DNA of 39,989 nucleotides from Caulobacter sp. GTDB taxonomy: Bacteria > Pseudomonadota > Alphaproteobacteria > Caulobacterales > Caulobacteraceae. The position numbers and the translations under genes are program-made. Of the stretch, positions 29,506 to 39,925 are shown piece after piece (the stretch's first letter is position 1; each line of letters begins with the position of its first letter). The DNA is taken from positions 1-39,989 of the forward strand of contig JAQGIK010000051.1 of assembly GCA_028291265.1 (NCBI GenBank). The letters are read 5' to 3'. The notes beneath the pieces are model-generated. The model was not told the DNA's origin. It searched no databases and saw nothing but the letters and a program-made list of their open reading frames with translations.

Positions 29506-30765
29506 ATGACCGAGACCGCCGCGCCAGAGCCCCTCGTTCAAGGGCAGCCCGTCGCCACCGCCCGCTACGCGGCGCGGCGCGAGGCCATCCTGGTCGCCGC
29601 CACCGGCATCCTCAACCGTCAGGGGGTCAAGGGCATGACCCTGGCCGGGGTGGCGGCCGAGGTCGGGCTGATCACCACCTCGGTGACCTACTATTTCCGC
29701 CGCAAGGAGGACCTGGCCGCAGCCTGCTTCCTCCGCGGCATCGAAGCCTTCGAGGAGCTGGTCGCCCGCTCGGCCGAGGCCCCCGACGCGCGGGGCCGGC
29801 TGGACCGGTTCCTGGAGCTGTTCTTCGACCTGTCGCGCCGCATCCGCCTGAAGGAGGCGCCGCCGATGGTCAGCTTCAGCGAGATGCGCTCGCTGAAGGA
29901 ACCGCACCACGGCGAGATCACCGGCGCCTTCACCGACATGTTCCGCCGCGTCCGTGGCTTCTTCGACGCGCCGGAGTTCGCGGGCCTGAGCCGCGCCGAG
30001 GCCAACGCCCGGACCCACCTGCTGCTCGAACAGGCCTTCTGGACCTTCTCCTGGCTGCGCCGCTACGACGTCGAGGACTATCCGCGCCTGCGCGAGCGGA
30101 TGAGCGACATCCTGACCGGCGGCCTGGCCAGCAAGAGCCGCAGCTGGGCGCCGCCCGCCCTGCCCCGGCTGACCGAGGATGCACCGGCCGAGCCCGGGGC
30201 CGAGGTTTCGCGCACGACCTTCCTGACCGCCGCCACCCGGCTGATCAACCAGCGCGGCTATCGCGGGGCTTCGGTGGAGGACATCTCGGCGGCGTTGAAC
30301 GTCACCAAGGGCAGCTTCTACCATCACAACGAGGACAAGGATGAGCTGGTGCTGGCCTGTTTCGACCGCACCTTCACCGTCCTGCGCGCCGCCCAGTTGG
30401 CCGCCCGCGATCTGAAGGCCGACCAATGGACGCGGCTGGCGGCGGCGGCCTCGGCCCTGACCGAGTTCCAGCTGTCGGACGAGGGGCCGTTGCTGCGCGG
30501 CTCGTCGATGACCGCCCTGCCGATCGAGATCCGTCAGGACATCTCCGACCGCTACGCCCGCATCTCCGACCGTTTCGCCGGCATGATCTCCGACGGCATC
30601 GCCGAGGGCTCGATCCGGCCGGTCGATCCGCTGGTCGCCGCCCATATGCTCAACGCCCTGCTCAACGCCGCCGCCTCGATGGGGGCCTGGGTGACCGGGT
30701 TGGAGAAGGACGAGGCGGCGGGGTTGTTCGTGAGACCCCTACTTCTGGGTCTTTTCACGCGCTGA
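29506..30765 (+). CDS. Double-headed TetR family regulator
   Basis: A 419-residue protein containing two complete TetR units in tandem. Each has an N-terminal helix-turn-helix: LAGVAAEVGLITTSVTYYF (about 46-64) and VEDISAALNVTKGSFYHH (about 257-274), each followed by an all-helical ligand/dimer region. A usual TetR protein is about 200 residues. One chain could therefore act as a pseudo-dimer or bridge two operators. ATG 29506 follows a TTG at 29503 in frame. Targets unknown; the kinase gene lies upstream and the TonB receptor gene is convergent downstream. Confidence 0.88.
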   Translation: MTETAAPEPLVQGQPVATARYAARREAILVAATGILNRQGVKGMTLAGVAAEVGLITTSVTYYFRRKEDLAAACFLRGIEAFEELVARSAEAPDARGRLDRFLELFFDLSRRIRLKEAPPMVSFSEMRSLKEPHHGEITGAFTDMFRRVRGFFDAPEFAGLSRAEANARTHLLLEQAFWTFSWLRRYDVEDYPRLRERMSDILTGGLASKSRSWAPPALPRLTEDAPAEPGAEVSRTTFLTAATRLINQRGYRGASVEDISAALNVTKGSFYHHNEDKDELVLACFDRTFTVLRAAQLAARDLKADQWTRLAAAASALTEFQLSDEGPLLRGSSMTALPIEIRQDISDRYARISDRFAGMISDGIAEGSIRPVDPLVAAHMLNALLNAAASMGAWVTGLEKDEAAGLFVRPLLLGLFTR

Positions 30766-30818
30766 CCGCACGCACGCTTATCGAAGCGCCATTATACACC
30801 GAAATGTCGATGCAAACG

Positions 30819-30846
30819 AAAAGGGGCGGTCCGAAGACCGCCCCTT
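30819..30846 (-). terminator. Terminator of the TonB-dependent receptor gene
   Basis: Perfect 11-bp stem (AAGGGGCGGTC / GACCGCCCCTT) with loop CGAA. On the minus strand it is followed by TTTT, 22 nt past the receptor stop. On the plus strand it could also serve the TetR gene, but the T-run is short. Confidence 0.82.
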
Positions 30847-30868
30847 CCGTCTTGCCGGTTGGTTCCGA

Positions 30869-33856
30869 CTAGAACTTCTTGCTCAGGCTGAACTTGAAGG
30901 TCCGGCCCAGGCCACTCGCCGTGAAGGGGTCGTAGCCGAGGTCGAGGCGGGCGAAGGGCGGATCCTCGTCGAAGATGTTGTCCGCACTGATCGCCAGCGT
31001 CGAATCCCAGGGCAGGAACACCCGGTAGGTGAAGTCGACGGTGGTGAAACTGTCGATATTCTTGCCGTTCGTGTTGGCCGGAGCGGCCGTACGGACCGGG
31101 TTGTTGGTGAAGTAGGTGCCGGCCGCGAAGGGCGCGGTCCGCTGGTCGGTGTAGCCGTCGATGTGACGGACCGTGATCCGGGCGTTATGCGGCCCGTTGT
31201 TGTACTCGAGGTAGATGCTGCCCTTCCACTGCGGCAGCGGATAGGCGGTGGTCTGGTAGTTCAGCAGGCCGACGCCGTCGAAGGACGGGGTCAGTTCGAA
31301 GCCGCCGATCTCAAGCGCGTCAGTGACGTATTCGAGCACGTAGGTGGCCGAACCGCCGAGGGTCAGCGTGCCGCCCATCACGTCGTCGAAGGTGTAGTCG
31401 GCCATAAGGTCGATACCCGAGGTCTGCACCCCGGCGCCGTTGATGGTGTTGGTGGCCACCCGGGTGATGGCCGCCGAAGCCGCCGCCGCCGTGGCGAAAG
31501 AGCCGCAGGCGGCGCCGCCGGTGAAGCTGAACCGCGAGGCGAACGGGCTGGCGCAGTTTTGCATCTGGCCGGCGCCGATACCGGTGGGGAACAGCGACCG
31601 CACCAGACCGGAGACCGGCTCGGAGACGATCGGGTCCTGGAAGTCGAAGTTGAAGTAGTCGAGCGACGCCTTCAGACCACCGACCTCGAGGATGAGCCCG
31701 ACGTTGTAGGTGGTGGCGGTTTCCGGCTGGAGATCCGGGTTGCCGAAGATGTCGACGGCGCGGAAGGTGCCGTTGATCGACTGCAGCGAGGTGACGAAGT
31801 CGGTGGTCAGCTGGCTGGGCACCGGGGCCCGGAAGGTGGTGCCGATCGAGGCGCGAATGGCCAGCGGCTCGAAGATCTGCCACTTGGCGGAGATCTTCGG
31901 GTCGAAGGTCTCGCCGACGTCCTCGATGCTTTCGTAACGGGCCGCGATGCTGACGTTGAAGTTGTCGGTGAAAGGCAGGGCCAGTTCACCGAAGGCGGCC
32001 CAGGTGCTTTGCTCGACATAGGCGTTGCTGCCGACGCCGAGGAAGGCGAACGGCCCGGTCGGGGCGGCGCAGACCTTGCTGCCGTTGATCGGGGTGTCGA
32101 GGCAGGGGTTGATGGCCCGGTTGGAGATGTCGTTGTACCAGACATCGAAAGTCGAACGACGGTACTGGCCGCCGAAAGCCCAGGCCGCGTCGCCGCCGCC
32201 GAGGGCGAACATCTTGCCGCTGAGCAGGGCTTCAACGACGAACATTCCCGTCTTCTGCTCGGTTTCCAGTTTCTGGAAGAACCAGCGGGTCAGGTCGGGG
32301 TTGTTGGCCAGGGCCGGATCGAAGTCCGGAGACCCCGGAATGGCGCTGGAGAAGGGGTTGAAGAACTGGCAGGTCGAACCCGGCAGGTTGGCGGCGATGT
32401 TGTTGCAGTTGGCGCCGCCGAGGCCGCGCAGGGCGAGCTGGTAGCGGCCGACGACAGTGTCGTAGCCGGTTCGGTTGCCGCGCTCTTCACCGTAGGTGGC
32501 GCTGACCTGCCAGTTGAGGTCCTCGGTGAACTGGCCGGTGAGTTCGGCCGAGACCCGGTAGGCCTCGAAGTTGCGGCTGCCGCGCGAGGCGCCGTAGTTG
32601 AACATCGGGTTGCCGCCCAGCAGGTGCGGACGGTTGGCGACGTTCAGCACGCCGGCCGCCAGGATGGCGGAAGGGGCGCCGACACAGGGGCTCTGGAGCG
32701 CACCGGTCGTGCAGAGGCCGGTCGCCAGGCTGTAGTTGCCGAGCGTCGGGTTATCGATGCCGTAGCGGATCAGGCCCGGGTTGGTGCCCGGAATGTAGTA
32801 ACGGCCCGGAACCGGCGAGGTGGTCGCGGTCGGGACGGCCAGCAGGGCGTAGGACGGCGAGGTCTTCCACTCCGGCACGTCGGTCGAGGCGTAGAGGCCT
32901 TCGATGTGCAGCTTGGTGGTGTCGTTGAACTCGTGATTGAACTCGCCGTAGACCTGGAAGCGCTCTTCGCGTTCGACCAGGTTGTCGTACTCGATGTAGT
33001 GGGCGTAGCAGACCGGGGTCGCGCCGCTGAAGCCGGCGAAGCCGCCCAGGGCCGAACAGTTGCTGTCGCGGAAGGCGGTGGTCGAGGCCGCCAGCGGAAT
33101 GTAGGTCGAGGGCGAGCCCGCCGCCGTCCAGCCGCCTTCGGGGTTGTCGAGGTAGGGTTGGTTGGCGAAGTCACGCTCGGTGACGCTCAGTTCGGAGCGG
33201 TGCTGGAAGCCGACGGCCACGAAGGCGTCTGAGGCCTCGCCCGACCAGCCCCAGGCGGCGCTGCCGGTCCAGTCGCCGTCGGAGCCATCGACCATCTTGT
33301 AGCTGGCCGACAGCTCGCCGCCTTCCATGCCCTTCTTGGTGATGAAGTTGACGACGCCGGCGATGGCGTCGGAGCCGTAGGTGGCGGCGGCGCCGTCCTT
33401 CAGCACTTCGACCCGGCCGATCGCGGCCGAGGGGATGATGTTGGTGTCGACCGCGCCGGCGCCGGCAAGGGCGAAGGGGTTGATCGGCAGGCGGCGGCCG
33501 TTGAGCAGGACCAGGGTCCGCGTCGGGCCGAGGCCGCGCAGGTTGACCGAGCCGGAGCCTTCAGACCCCTGGGCGCGGGCGTCGAACTGGTTGGTGTCGC
33601 CCAGCACGCCGTTGGAGACCGACAGGCCCTTGAGCAGCTCGACCGTCGAGGGCGAACCCTGTTTGGCCAGCTCTTCGGCGCCGATCACATCGACCGGCAG
33701 GGCCGCGTCTTCGGGGGTGCCCGCCAGCAGCGAGCCGGTGATGACGACCTCTTCGACCTGATTGGGTTCACTCTGGGCCGCGGCGACGCCGCCAAACCCG
33801 ATGGCCGCAGCCATGGCCAGCGCCGATCCGCCGGCAAGATAAGCAGTCCTACGCAT
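30869..33856 (-). CDS. TonB-dependent outer-membrane receptor
   Basis: A 995-residue receptor. A signal peptide ends at AAA-Q (27/28), the TonB box is EEVVITGS (35-42), and the plug follows with NLRGLGPTRTLVLLNGRRLP and RVEVLKDGAAATYGSDAIAG. A 22-strand barrel is implied up to the terminal KFSLSKKF. Energised by TonB-ExbBD, such receptors import siderophores, vitamins or, in Caulobacterales, often sugars and oligosaccharides. There is no STN domain, so it lacks the sigma/anti-sigma signalling extension. GGGAG precedes ATG 33856. Proximity to the zwf-pgl-edd operon hints at a carbohydrate substrate but does not prove it. Confidence 0.93.
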   Translation of the reverse strand: MRRTAYLAGGSALAMAAAIGFGGVAAAQSEPNQVEEVVITGSLLAGTPEDAALPVDVIGAEELAKQGSPSTVELLKGLSVSNGVLGDTNQFDARAQGSEGSGSVNLRGLGPTRTLVLLNGRRLPINPFALAGAGAVDTNIIPSAAIGRVEVLKDGAAATYGSDAIAGVVNFITKKGMEGGELSASYKMVDGSDGDWTGSAAWGWSGEASDAFVAVGFQHRSELSVTERDFANQPYLDNPEGGWTAAGSPSTYIPLAASTTAFRDSNCSALGGFAGFSGATPVCYAHYIEYDNLVEREERFQVYGEFNHEFNDTTKLHIEGLYASTDVPEWKTSPSYALLAVPTATTSPVPGRYYIPGTNPGLIRYGIDNPTLGNYSLATGLCTTGALQSPCVGAPSAILAAGVLNVANRPHLLGGNPMFNYGASRGSRNFEAYRVSAELTGQFTEDLNWQVSATYGEERGNRTGYDTVVGRYQLALRGLGGANCNNIAANLPGSTCQFFNPFSSAIPGSPDFDPALANNPDLTRWFFQKLETEQKTGMFVVEALLSGKMFALGGGDAAWAFGGQYRRSTFDVWYNDISNRAINPCLDTPINGSKVCAAPTGPFAFLGVGSNAYVEQSTWAAFGELALPFTDNFNVSIAARYESIEDVGETFDPKISAKWQIFEPLAIRASIGTTFRAPVPSQLTTDFVTSLQSINGTFRAVDIFGNPDLQPETATTYNVGLILEVGGLKASLDYFNFDFQDPIVSEPVSGLVRSLFPTGIGAGQMQNCASPFASRFSFTGGAACGSFATAAAASAAITRVATNTINGAGVQTSGIDLMADYTFDDVMGGTLTLGGSATYVLEYVTDALEIGGFELTPSFDGVGLLNYQTTAYPLPQWKGSIYLEYNNGPHNARITVRHIDGYTDQRTAPFAAGTYFTNNPVRTAAPANTNGKNIDSFTTVDFTYRVFLPWDSTLAISADNIFDEDPPFARLDLGYDPFTASGLGRTFKFSLSKKF

Positions 33857-34309
33857 AATAACTCCCTCCCTGTTGTTTCCTGGTGACCCCGCGCTTCTTG
33901 TGGTCGAGCGTCGGTGGCCGGGTTCAAAGTCCGATTATCCGCTGTCGGAAATGTCTCCCCGAACAAGCAGGCCGTTGGGCGCGGACGCGTGTGTCCGGCC
34001 GATATCGAAGAGTTGGGATGGAGAGGCAGAGACGCCCCCGCCCCGGACGCCGGTCCGGGTTTCGATCAGGCCACACAGGTTTGGCGATCTCGCCAACGCG
34101 CCCCCTGGAAACTGCCACCCGTTCGCCGGAACAGTCCGACAAACAACCGTTCGATGATGCGGTATGTTCTAACGCCGCGTCAACCGGCGTTACGCGGTTA
34201 CATTTCAACTTTGAAACACCTGTGACCTTTATGGCCTGTGGCAGGGTGACGCAGCTTCCCTTGACGTTCGCGGAAGAAAGCCCGGAAGGGGGCGCGTAAC
34301 GCCGTTCAG
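33857..34309. other. Intergenic region with an inverted repeat, upstream of the receptor gene
   Basis: A 453-bp gap after edd. It holds an exact 8-bp inverted repeat at 34170-34192 (TAACGCCG, 7 nt, CGGCGTTA) and, nearer the receptor, a weak dyad at about 33931-33948 (CCGA...TCGG). No gene with normal codon use is seen; glk, which follows edd in Caulobacter crescentus, is absent. Confidence 0.55.
34170..34192. promoter_or_regulatory. Inverted repeat, possible operator or mRNA hairpin
   Basis: TAACGCCG and CGGCGTTA are perfect complements 7 nt apart, about 120 nt past the edd stop and 310 nt before the receptor start. No T-run follows, so it is not a typical terminator. Confidence 0.35.
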
Positions 34310-36124
<1,815 letters not shown>

Positions 36125-36129
36125 GGCTT

Positions 36130-36834
36130 TCAGGCCGACCACAGGAGGCGGAGATCGCCTCGCGCGGCAGCACGGATCAGGTGATGGACGGGCTCGTCGC
36201 CCCCCCCAGGGAATGGGCGCTCGAGAATCGCACGTTTCGGCTGGCCGGAGGTGAGCACCAGGATCAGCCCGGCGTAGATCAGGGCCGGCAGGGTCAGGGT
36301 GACGCGGTCCTGGGCCGGCGCCGGGTCACCAGCCGGCGCGTGCAGCACCAGGCGGGCGCCGGCCGGGTCAAGGCCCTGCTGCAGCGCCGGATTGCCGGGG
36401 AAGAGGGAGCAGATGTGGCCGTCCTCGCCCATGCCCAGCAGAACGGCGTCGAAGGGCTCCAGCGGCGCGACCTTGAGGTCGGCCACCCAGGCGCCGTGAA
36501 CCGGGTCGACCTCCTCGCCCTTGAGGCAGACGAACTTCGCGGCGGCGGCGCGGCCCTGCAGCAACCGCTCGCGGACCAGGCGGGCGTTGGAGTCCGGCGA
36601 GGCGGCATCGACCCAGCGCTCGTCGGACAGGGTGACGGCGACGTGGCTCCAGTCGAGGTCGACGTCCTTCAGCCGGTCGTAGACCGGGCCCGGCGTCGAG
36701 CCGCCGGTGACGCAAAGGTGGGCCGCGCCCCGGTCGATGAGGGCCGCCCGCAGCCGTTCGACGATGGCGACGCAGGCGGCGTCGGCCGCCGCCCCGGCGC
36801 TGTCGAACACCTCCACGGCCGGCAGGTCAGTCAT
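36130..36834 (-). CDS. pgl: 6-phosphogluconolactonase
   Basis: A 234-residue hydrolase that opens 6-phosphoglucono-delta-lactone to 6-phosphogluconate, the second step of the oxidative branch. Motifs: [15 protein letters not shown] (phosphate-binding), [31 protein letters not shown] with the catalytic His, and a late SGQPKRA. The start overlaps the zwf stop by 8 bp, and edd follows 5 nt after its stop, so all three are translated from one mRNA. Length and motif order match DevB/Pgl proteins. Confidence 0.95.
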   Translation of the reverse strand: MTDLPAVEVFDSAGAAADAACVAIVERLRAALIDRGAAHLCVTGGSTPGPVYDRLKDVDLDWSHVAVTLSDERWVDAASPDSNARLVRERLLQGRAAAAKFVCLKGEEVDPVHGAWVADLKVAPLEPFDAVLLGMGEDGHICSLFPGNPALQQGLDPAGARLVLHAPAGDPAPAQDRVTLTLPALIYAGLILVLTSGQPKRAILERPFPGGGDEPVHHLIRAAARGDLRLLWSA

Positions 36835-38278
36835 TCCAGGCGCGTCCCGAGCGCTCGATCAGCCCCGAAGCCCCGGCCGGGCCCCAGCTGCCGGCCGGGT
36901 AGGGCTTGGGCTGCACGCCGGCCTGGGCCCAGGCCTCGGCGACGCCGTCGACGAAGCGCCAGGCCTCCTCGACCTCGTCGCGGCGCACGAACAGGGTGGG
37001 GTCGCCCCGGATGACGTCGAGCAGCAGCCGCTCATAGGCGATGCGCCGGCGGCCGCCCTCCTCGCCCAGCGCCTTGGCCAGGCTCAGCGACAGGGGCAGG
37101 GGCTGGAGGCGCATATGCTCGCCGTTGAGGCCCGGACGCTTGTTCATGATGGTGAGGGAAATGTCCTCGTCGGGCTGAAGTTCAATCACCAGCCGATTGG
37201 CCTGGATGTCGCGGTCGCCGTAGGGGCCGAAGATCGAGTGGGGCACGGCCTTGAACTGGATGACGATCTCGGTGCGGCGTTCGGCCATCCGCTTGCCGGT
37301 GCGCAGGTAGAAGGGCACGCCCTTCCAGCGCCAGTTGTCGATCCAGGCGGTCAGGGCGACGAAGGTCTCTGTGCCGGAGGGGCGGCCGACCTCCGCTTCG
37401 TAAGAGGCGGCGGGGTGGCCCTCGGCCATGCCGGCGACGTACTGGCCGCGGACGCTGTCCTTCTCGGCCGCTTCCGGGGTGAAGCGGCGCAGGGAGCGCA
37501 GCACCTTGACCTTCTCGTTGCGCACGGCGTCGGCCTCGAGGTCCGAGGGCGGCTCCATGGCCACCAGGCAGAGCAGCTGAAGCATGTGGTACTGCAGCAT
37601 GTCGCGGCTGGCGCCGTACTCGTCGTAGTAGCGCCAGCGGTCCCCCACCTCCTGCGTCTCGGCGACGGTGATCTGCACATGGTCGATGGCCAGGTTGTTC
37701 CACAGCGGCTCGAACAGGGCGTTGGCGAAGCGCAGGGCGATGAGGTTCTGCACCGTCTCCTTGCCGAGGTAGTGGTCGATGCGGAACACCTGCCCTTCCT
37801 CGGCCGCCTCGGCGATCACGGCATTGGTGGCGCGGCTGGAGGCGAGGTCGCGGCCGATGGGCTTTTCGAGCACCAGGCGGGTCTTGTCGCCGATCAGGTC
37901 GGCCTCGCTCAGGGCCTTGGTGACCGGGGCGAACAGGGTCGGCGACAGGGCGTAGTAGAAGACGAGCAGGCTGTGCGCGCCGATGCGGTCCTTGAGGGCC
38001 TGGGCGCCTTCCGGCTTGCCGGCGTCGACCGGGAGGTAGTCGAGGCGGTCGGACAGCGCCTTCCAGGCCGTATCGAGATCGTCCTCGTCCTTGAGGTGAT
38101 CGCGGACGTCCTTGCGGTAGCTGTCGGCATCGCCCTCGGCCCGGCCGACGGCGATGACCCGCAGGCCGGCCGGCAGCAGGCTGTCCATCTCCAGGTGCAG
38201 CAGGGAGGGGAGCAGCATGCGCATGGACAGATCCCCCGCCCCGCCAAGCAGGACCAGAACCGGAGCGGGATCAGCCAT
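36827..38278 (-). CDS. zwf: Glucose-6-phosphate 1-dehydrogenase
   Basis: A 483-residue enzyme that oxidises glucose 6-phosphate to 6-phosphogluconolactone with NAD(P)+. Cofactor loop GGAGDLSMRMLLPSL (12-26), EKPIG (138-142) and the active-site RIDHYLGKE (166-174) with its catalytic His are all present. Usual sequences have GxTGDLxxRKL, so the Ala-Met variant of the loop is a small departure. ATG 38278 is chosen for AAGGAG 8 nt upstream. It is first in the zwf-pgl-edd operon, and a LacI-type operator candidate lies just before its ribosome-binding site. Confidence 0.95.
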   Translation of the reverse strand: MADPAPVLVLLGGAGDLSMRMLLPSLLHLEMDSLLPAGLRVIAVGRAEGDADSYRKDVRDHLKDEDDLDTAWKALSDRLDYLPVDAGKPEGAQALKDRIGAHSLLVFYYALSPTLFAPVTKALSEADLIGDKTRLVLEKPIGRDLASSRATNAVIAEAAEEGQVFRIDHYLGKETVQNLIALRFANALFEPLWNNLAIDHVQITVAETQEVGDRWRYYDEYGASRDMLQYHMLQLLCLVAMEPPSDLEADAVRNEKVKVLRSLRRFTPEAAEKDSVRGQYVAGMAEGHPAASYEAEVGRPSGTETFVALTAWIDNWRWKGVPFYLRTGKRMAERRTEIVIQFKAVPHSIFGPYGDRDIQANRLVIELQPDEDISLTIMNKRPGLNGEHMRLQPLPLSLSLAKALGEEGGRRRIAYERLLLDVIRGDPTLFVRRDEVEEAWRFVDGVAEAWAQAGVQPKPYPAGSWGPAGASGLIERSGRAWND

Positions 38279-38293
38279 GAGGTCTCCTTCATA

Positions 38294-38307
38294 TGACAGC
38301 GCTATCA
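38294..38307. promoter_or_regulatory. LacI-family operator candidate upstream of zwf
   Basis: TGACAGCGCTATCA is a near-perfect 14-bp palindrome (12 of 14 symmetric) centred on AGCGCT, the core seen in LacI-type sugar operators such as the Caulobacter xylose operator. It lies immediately before the Shine-Dalgarno of zwf, where a bound repressor would block transcription. Confidence 0.55.
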
Positions 38308-38371
38308 ATGTAGCGATATCAGCCTGTTGTGTCAGCGCCCAGGTCCGGCTTGTGGCGGGAGACGGAGCGCA

Positions 38372-38848
38372 TCAGTAGGCCGTCTGGCCGATCCAGTTGC
38401 CCGGCGGGCTGTAGCGGCAGACGAGGACTTCCTCGTCGCGGGTGCGGGCGGTGGCGCAGCCGACGTGGGTGGTCGTGCGCCAGACCATCTGGGTGTAGTG
38501 CCCCACCGCCTTGCCTTTTTTCGCGACGTTAGGGAACTCGCCGTGGCGATAATCGGCCCTTTCCTGCGCCCAGCCGCCGACCATCTGTTCGATCGAGAAA
38601 TAGTTGGCCGTGCCCATCCACAGGTTTTCGCCCTCGGAGCGTTGCCCGTCGTGCTGCAGCCGACCCTTGCGGGCCAGGTTCTCGGCCCAGGCCCTGGCGT
38701 CGGCGGCCAGGCGATTGCTCCAGGCCAGCGGCGGCGTGCCGACCTCGGCGCGGACAGCGTTGTGGGCAGCCAGGACACGGGTCTGGAAGTCGTCTTGCGC
38801 GAAGGCCGGCGTGGCGAGGAGGAGAAAGGTGGCCGCGAGGCGAAGCAT
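38372..38848 (-). CDS. Secreted CAP/SCP-domain protein
   Basis: A 158-residue exported protein. A signal peptide ends at AFA-Q (about 17/18). The CAP domain shows AAHNAVRAEVGTPPLAWSN, GENLWMGT, VGHYTQMVWRTTTHVGC and a final VCRYSPPGNWIGQ, i.e. the His/Glu pair and the HYTQMVW signature are present. Bacterial CAP proteins are secreted and of uncertain role. ATG 38848 begins the signal peptide directly; an in-frame GTG lies at 38857. It precedes zwf on the same strand with a 93-bp gap. Confidence 0.88.
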   Translation of the reverse strand: MLRLAATFLLLATPAFAQDDFQTRVLAAHNAVRAEVGTPPLAWSNRLAADARAWAENLARKGRLQHDGQRSEGENLWMGTANYFSIEQMVGGWAQERADYRHGEFPNVAKKGKAVGHYTQMVWRTTTHVGCATARTRDEEVLVCRYSPPGNWIGQTAY

Positions 38849-38899
38849 GATGCGCACAATAGCAGAGGATGACGTCGCGTCGCTTCACGGGTTGCGGAG

Positions 38900-38931
38900 A
38901 AAAAGGCCCCCGCCGTTTTACGGCGGGGGCC
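38900..38931 (-). terminator. Terminator of the slipin gene
   Basis: Perfect 11-bp stem (GGCCCCCGCCG / CGGCGGGGGCC), 5-nt loop, then five T on the minus strand, directly past the stop of the gene at 38938. Confidence 0.88.
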
Positions 38932-38937
38932 GGATCG

Positions 38938-39705
38938 TCACGCCGCCAGCTTGCTGGCGAGGGCGGTGAACTCGGTCGGCATGGCCAGGATGATGGTGCT
39001 GTTATGCTCCACGCCGATCTCGGTCAGGGTCTGCAGGCGTCGCAGTTCCAGGGCCGCGGGGACCGAGGAGATGGCGCGGGCGGCCTCGACCAGGGTCTCG
39101 GCGGCGGCGCGTTCGCCCTGGGCCTTGATAAGGCGGGCCTTGGCCTCCCGGGTGGCCTCGGCTTCGCGGGCCAGGGCGCGCTGCATCTGTTCGGGGATGT
39201 CGAGGTCCTGCATCTCGACGGCGTCGATGTGCAGGCCCCAGCCGTGGGCCGGCGGTTCGAGCAGGTCCTTGAGCAGGGCGTTCACCTGGATGCGGTTCTT
39301 CAGCAGGTTGTCGAGGTCGTGCTGGCCGATGACGTCGCGCAGGGCGGTCTCGGCGGCCTTGATCACCGCCTCGTCGCGGTAGCGGACGGCGTTCACCGCC
39401 AGCGACGGGTCGGCGACCTTGTACCAGATCACGGCGTTGACCCGGACGGGCACGCCGTCGCGGCTGACGGTCTCCTGGGTTTCGAGGGTTTCGGTGACGA
39501 CGCGGATGTCGATGCGAACCGAGCGTTCGATGAAGGGGACCAGCCAGTAGAGGCCCGGCCCGCGGGTCTCGCGTAAACGACCCAGTCGGTAGACGACGGC
39601 GCGTTCGTATTCCTGATTGATGCGAAGTCCGAGGAGGGAAATGAAGGCCGCGAAGGCGGCCATGAGCAGAACGCCGGAGAAGACTCCGGCAGTGATCGAA
39701 TCCAC
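38938..39705 (-). CDS. Slipin-type SPFH/Band 7 membrane protein
   Basis: A 255-residue stomatin-like protein. One TM near the N-terminus (GVFSGVLLMAAFAAFISLLG), then the SPFH domain: YERAVVYRLGRLRETRGPGL, TLETQETVSRDGVPVRVNAV and YRDEAVIKAAETALRDVIGQ, and a charged coiled-coil with AEATREAKARLIKAQGERAA. Slipins form membrane scaffolds; the usual NfeD partner is not adjacent. GTG 39705 with GGAG upstream gives the normal family length; ATG 39663 is the alternative, and the extension to 39822 is not supported. It ends in a strong terminator. Confidence 0.9.
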   Translation of the reverse strand: MDSITAGVFSGVLLMAAFAAFISLLGLRINQEYERAVVYRLGRLRETRGPGLYWLVPFIERSVRIDIRVVTETLETQETVSRDGVPVRVNAVIWYKVADPSLAVNAVRYRDEAVIKAAETALRDVIGQHDLDNLLKNRIQVNALLKDLLEPPAHGWGLHIDAVEMQDLDIPEQMQRALAREAEATREAKARLIKAQGERAAAETLVEAARAISSVPAALELRRLQTLTEIGVEHNSTIILAMPTEFTALASKLAA

Positions 39706-39869
39706 GAGGGATGCGCTCCGTTGAGACGGCGTCCGTGGTTTGGACGACAGCGTTATTCTACATCTGGTGAATTTCCGAAGTGAGGGGTTCACGCCGAGTT
39801 GTTGAGCACAAAAGGGGTCCAACCTCCTCCAGCGCCGGCGCTGGTTGCGGCGCCTCTCCCCGCCATAGC

Positions 39870-39897
39870 AAAAGGGCCCGGATTGCTCCGGGCCCTT
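39870..39897 (-). terminator. Terminator of the canonical tuf gene
   Basis: Perfect 11-bp stem (AAGGGCCCGGA / TCCGGGCCCTT) with a 4-nt loop, about 30 nt past the tuf stop; T-run on the minus strand. Confidence 0.85.
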
Positions 39898-39925
39898 CGC
39901 TTGTCTCAGCCGTGAGGCGTGAGGC

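Noticed and set aside
39722..39869. tRNA gene between tuf and the slipin gene
   Set aside because: No cloverleaf can be drawn; the region has only a 16-bp palindrome at 39829-39844.
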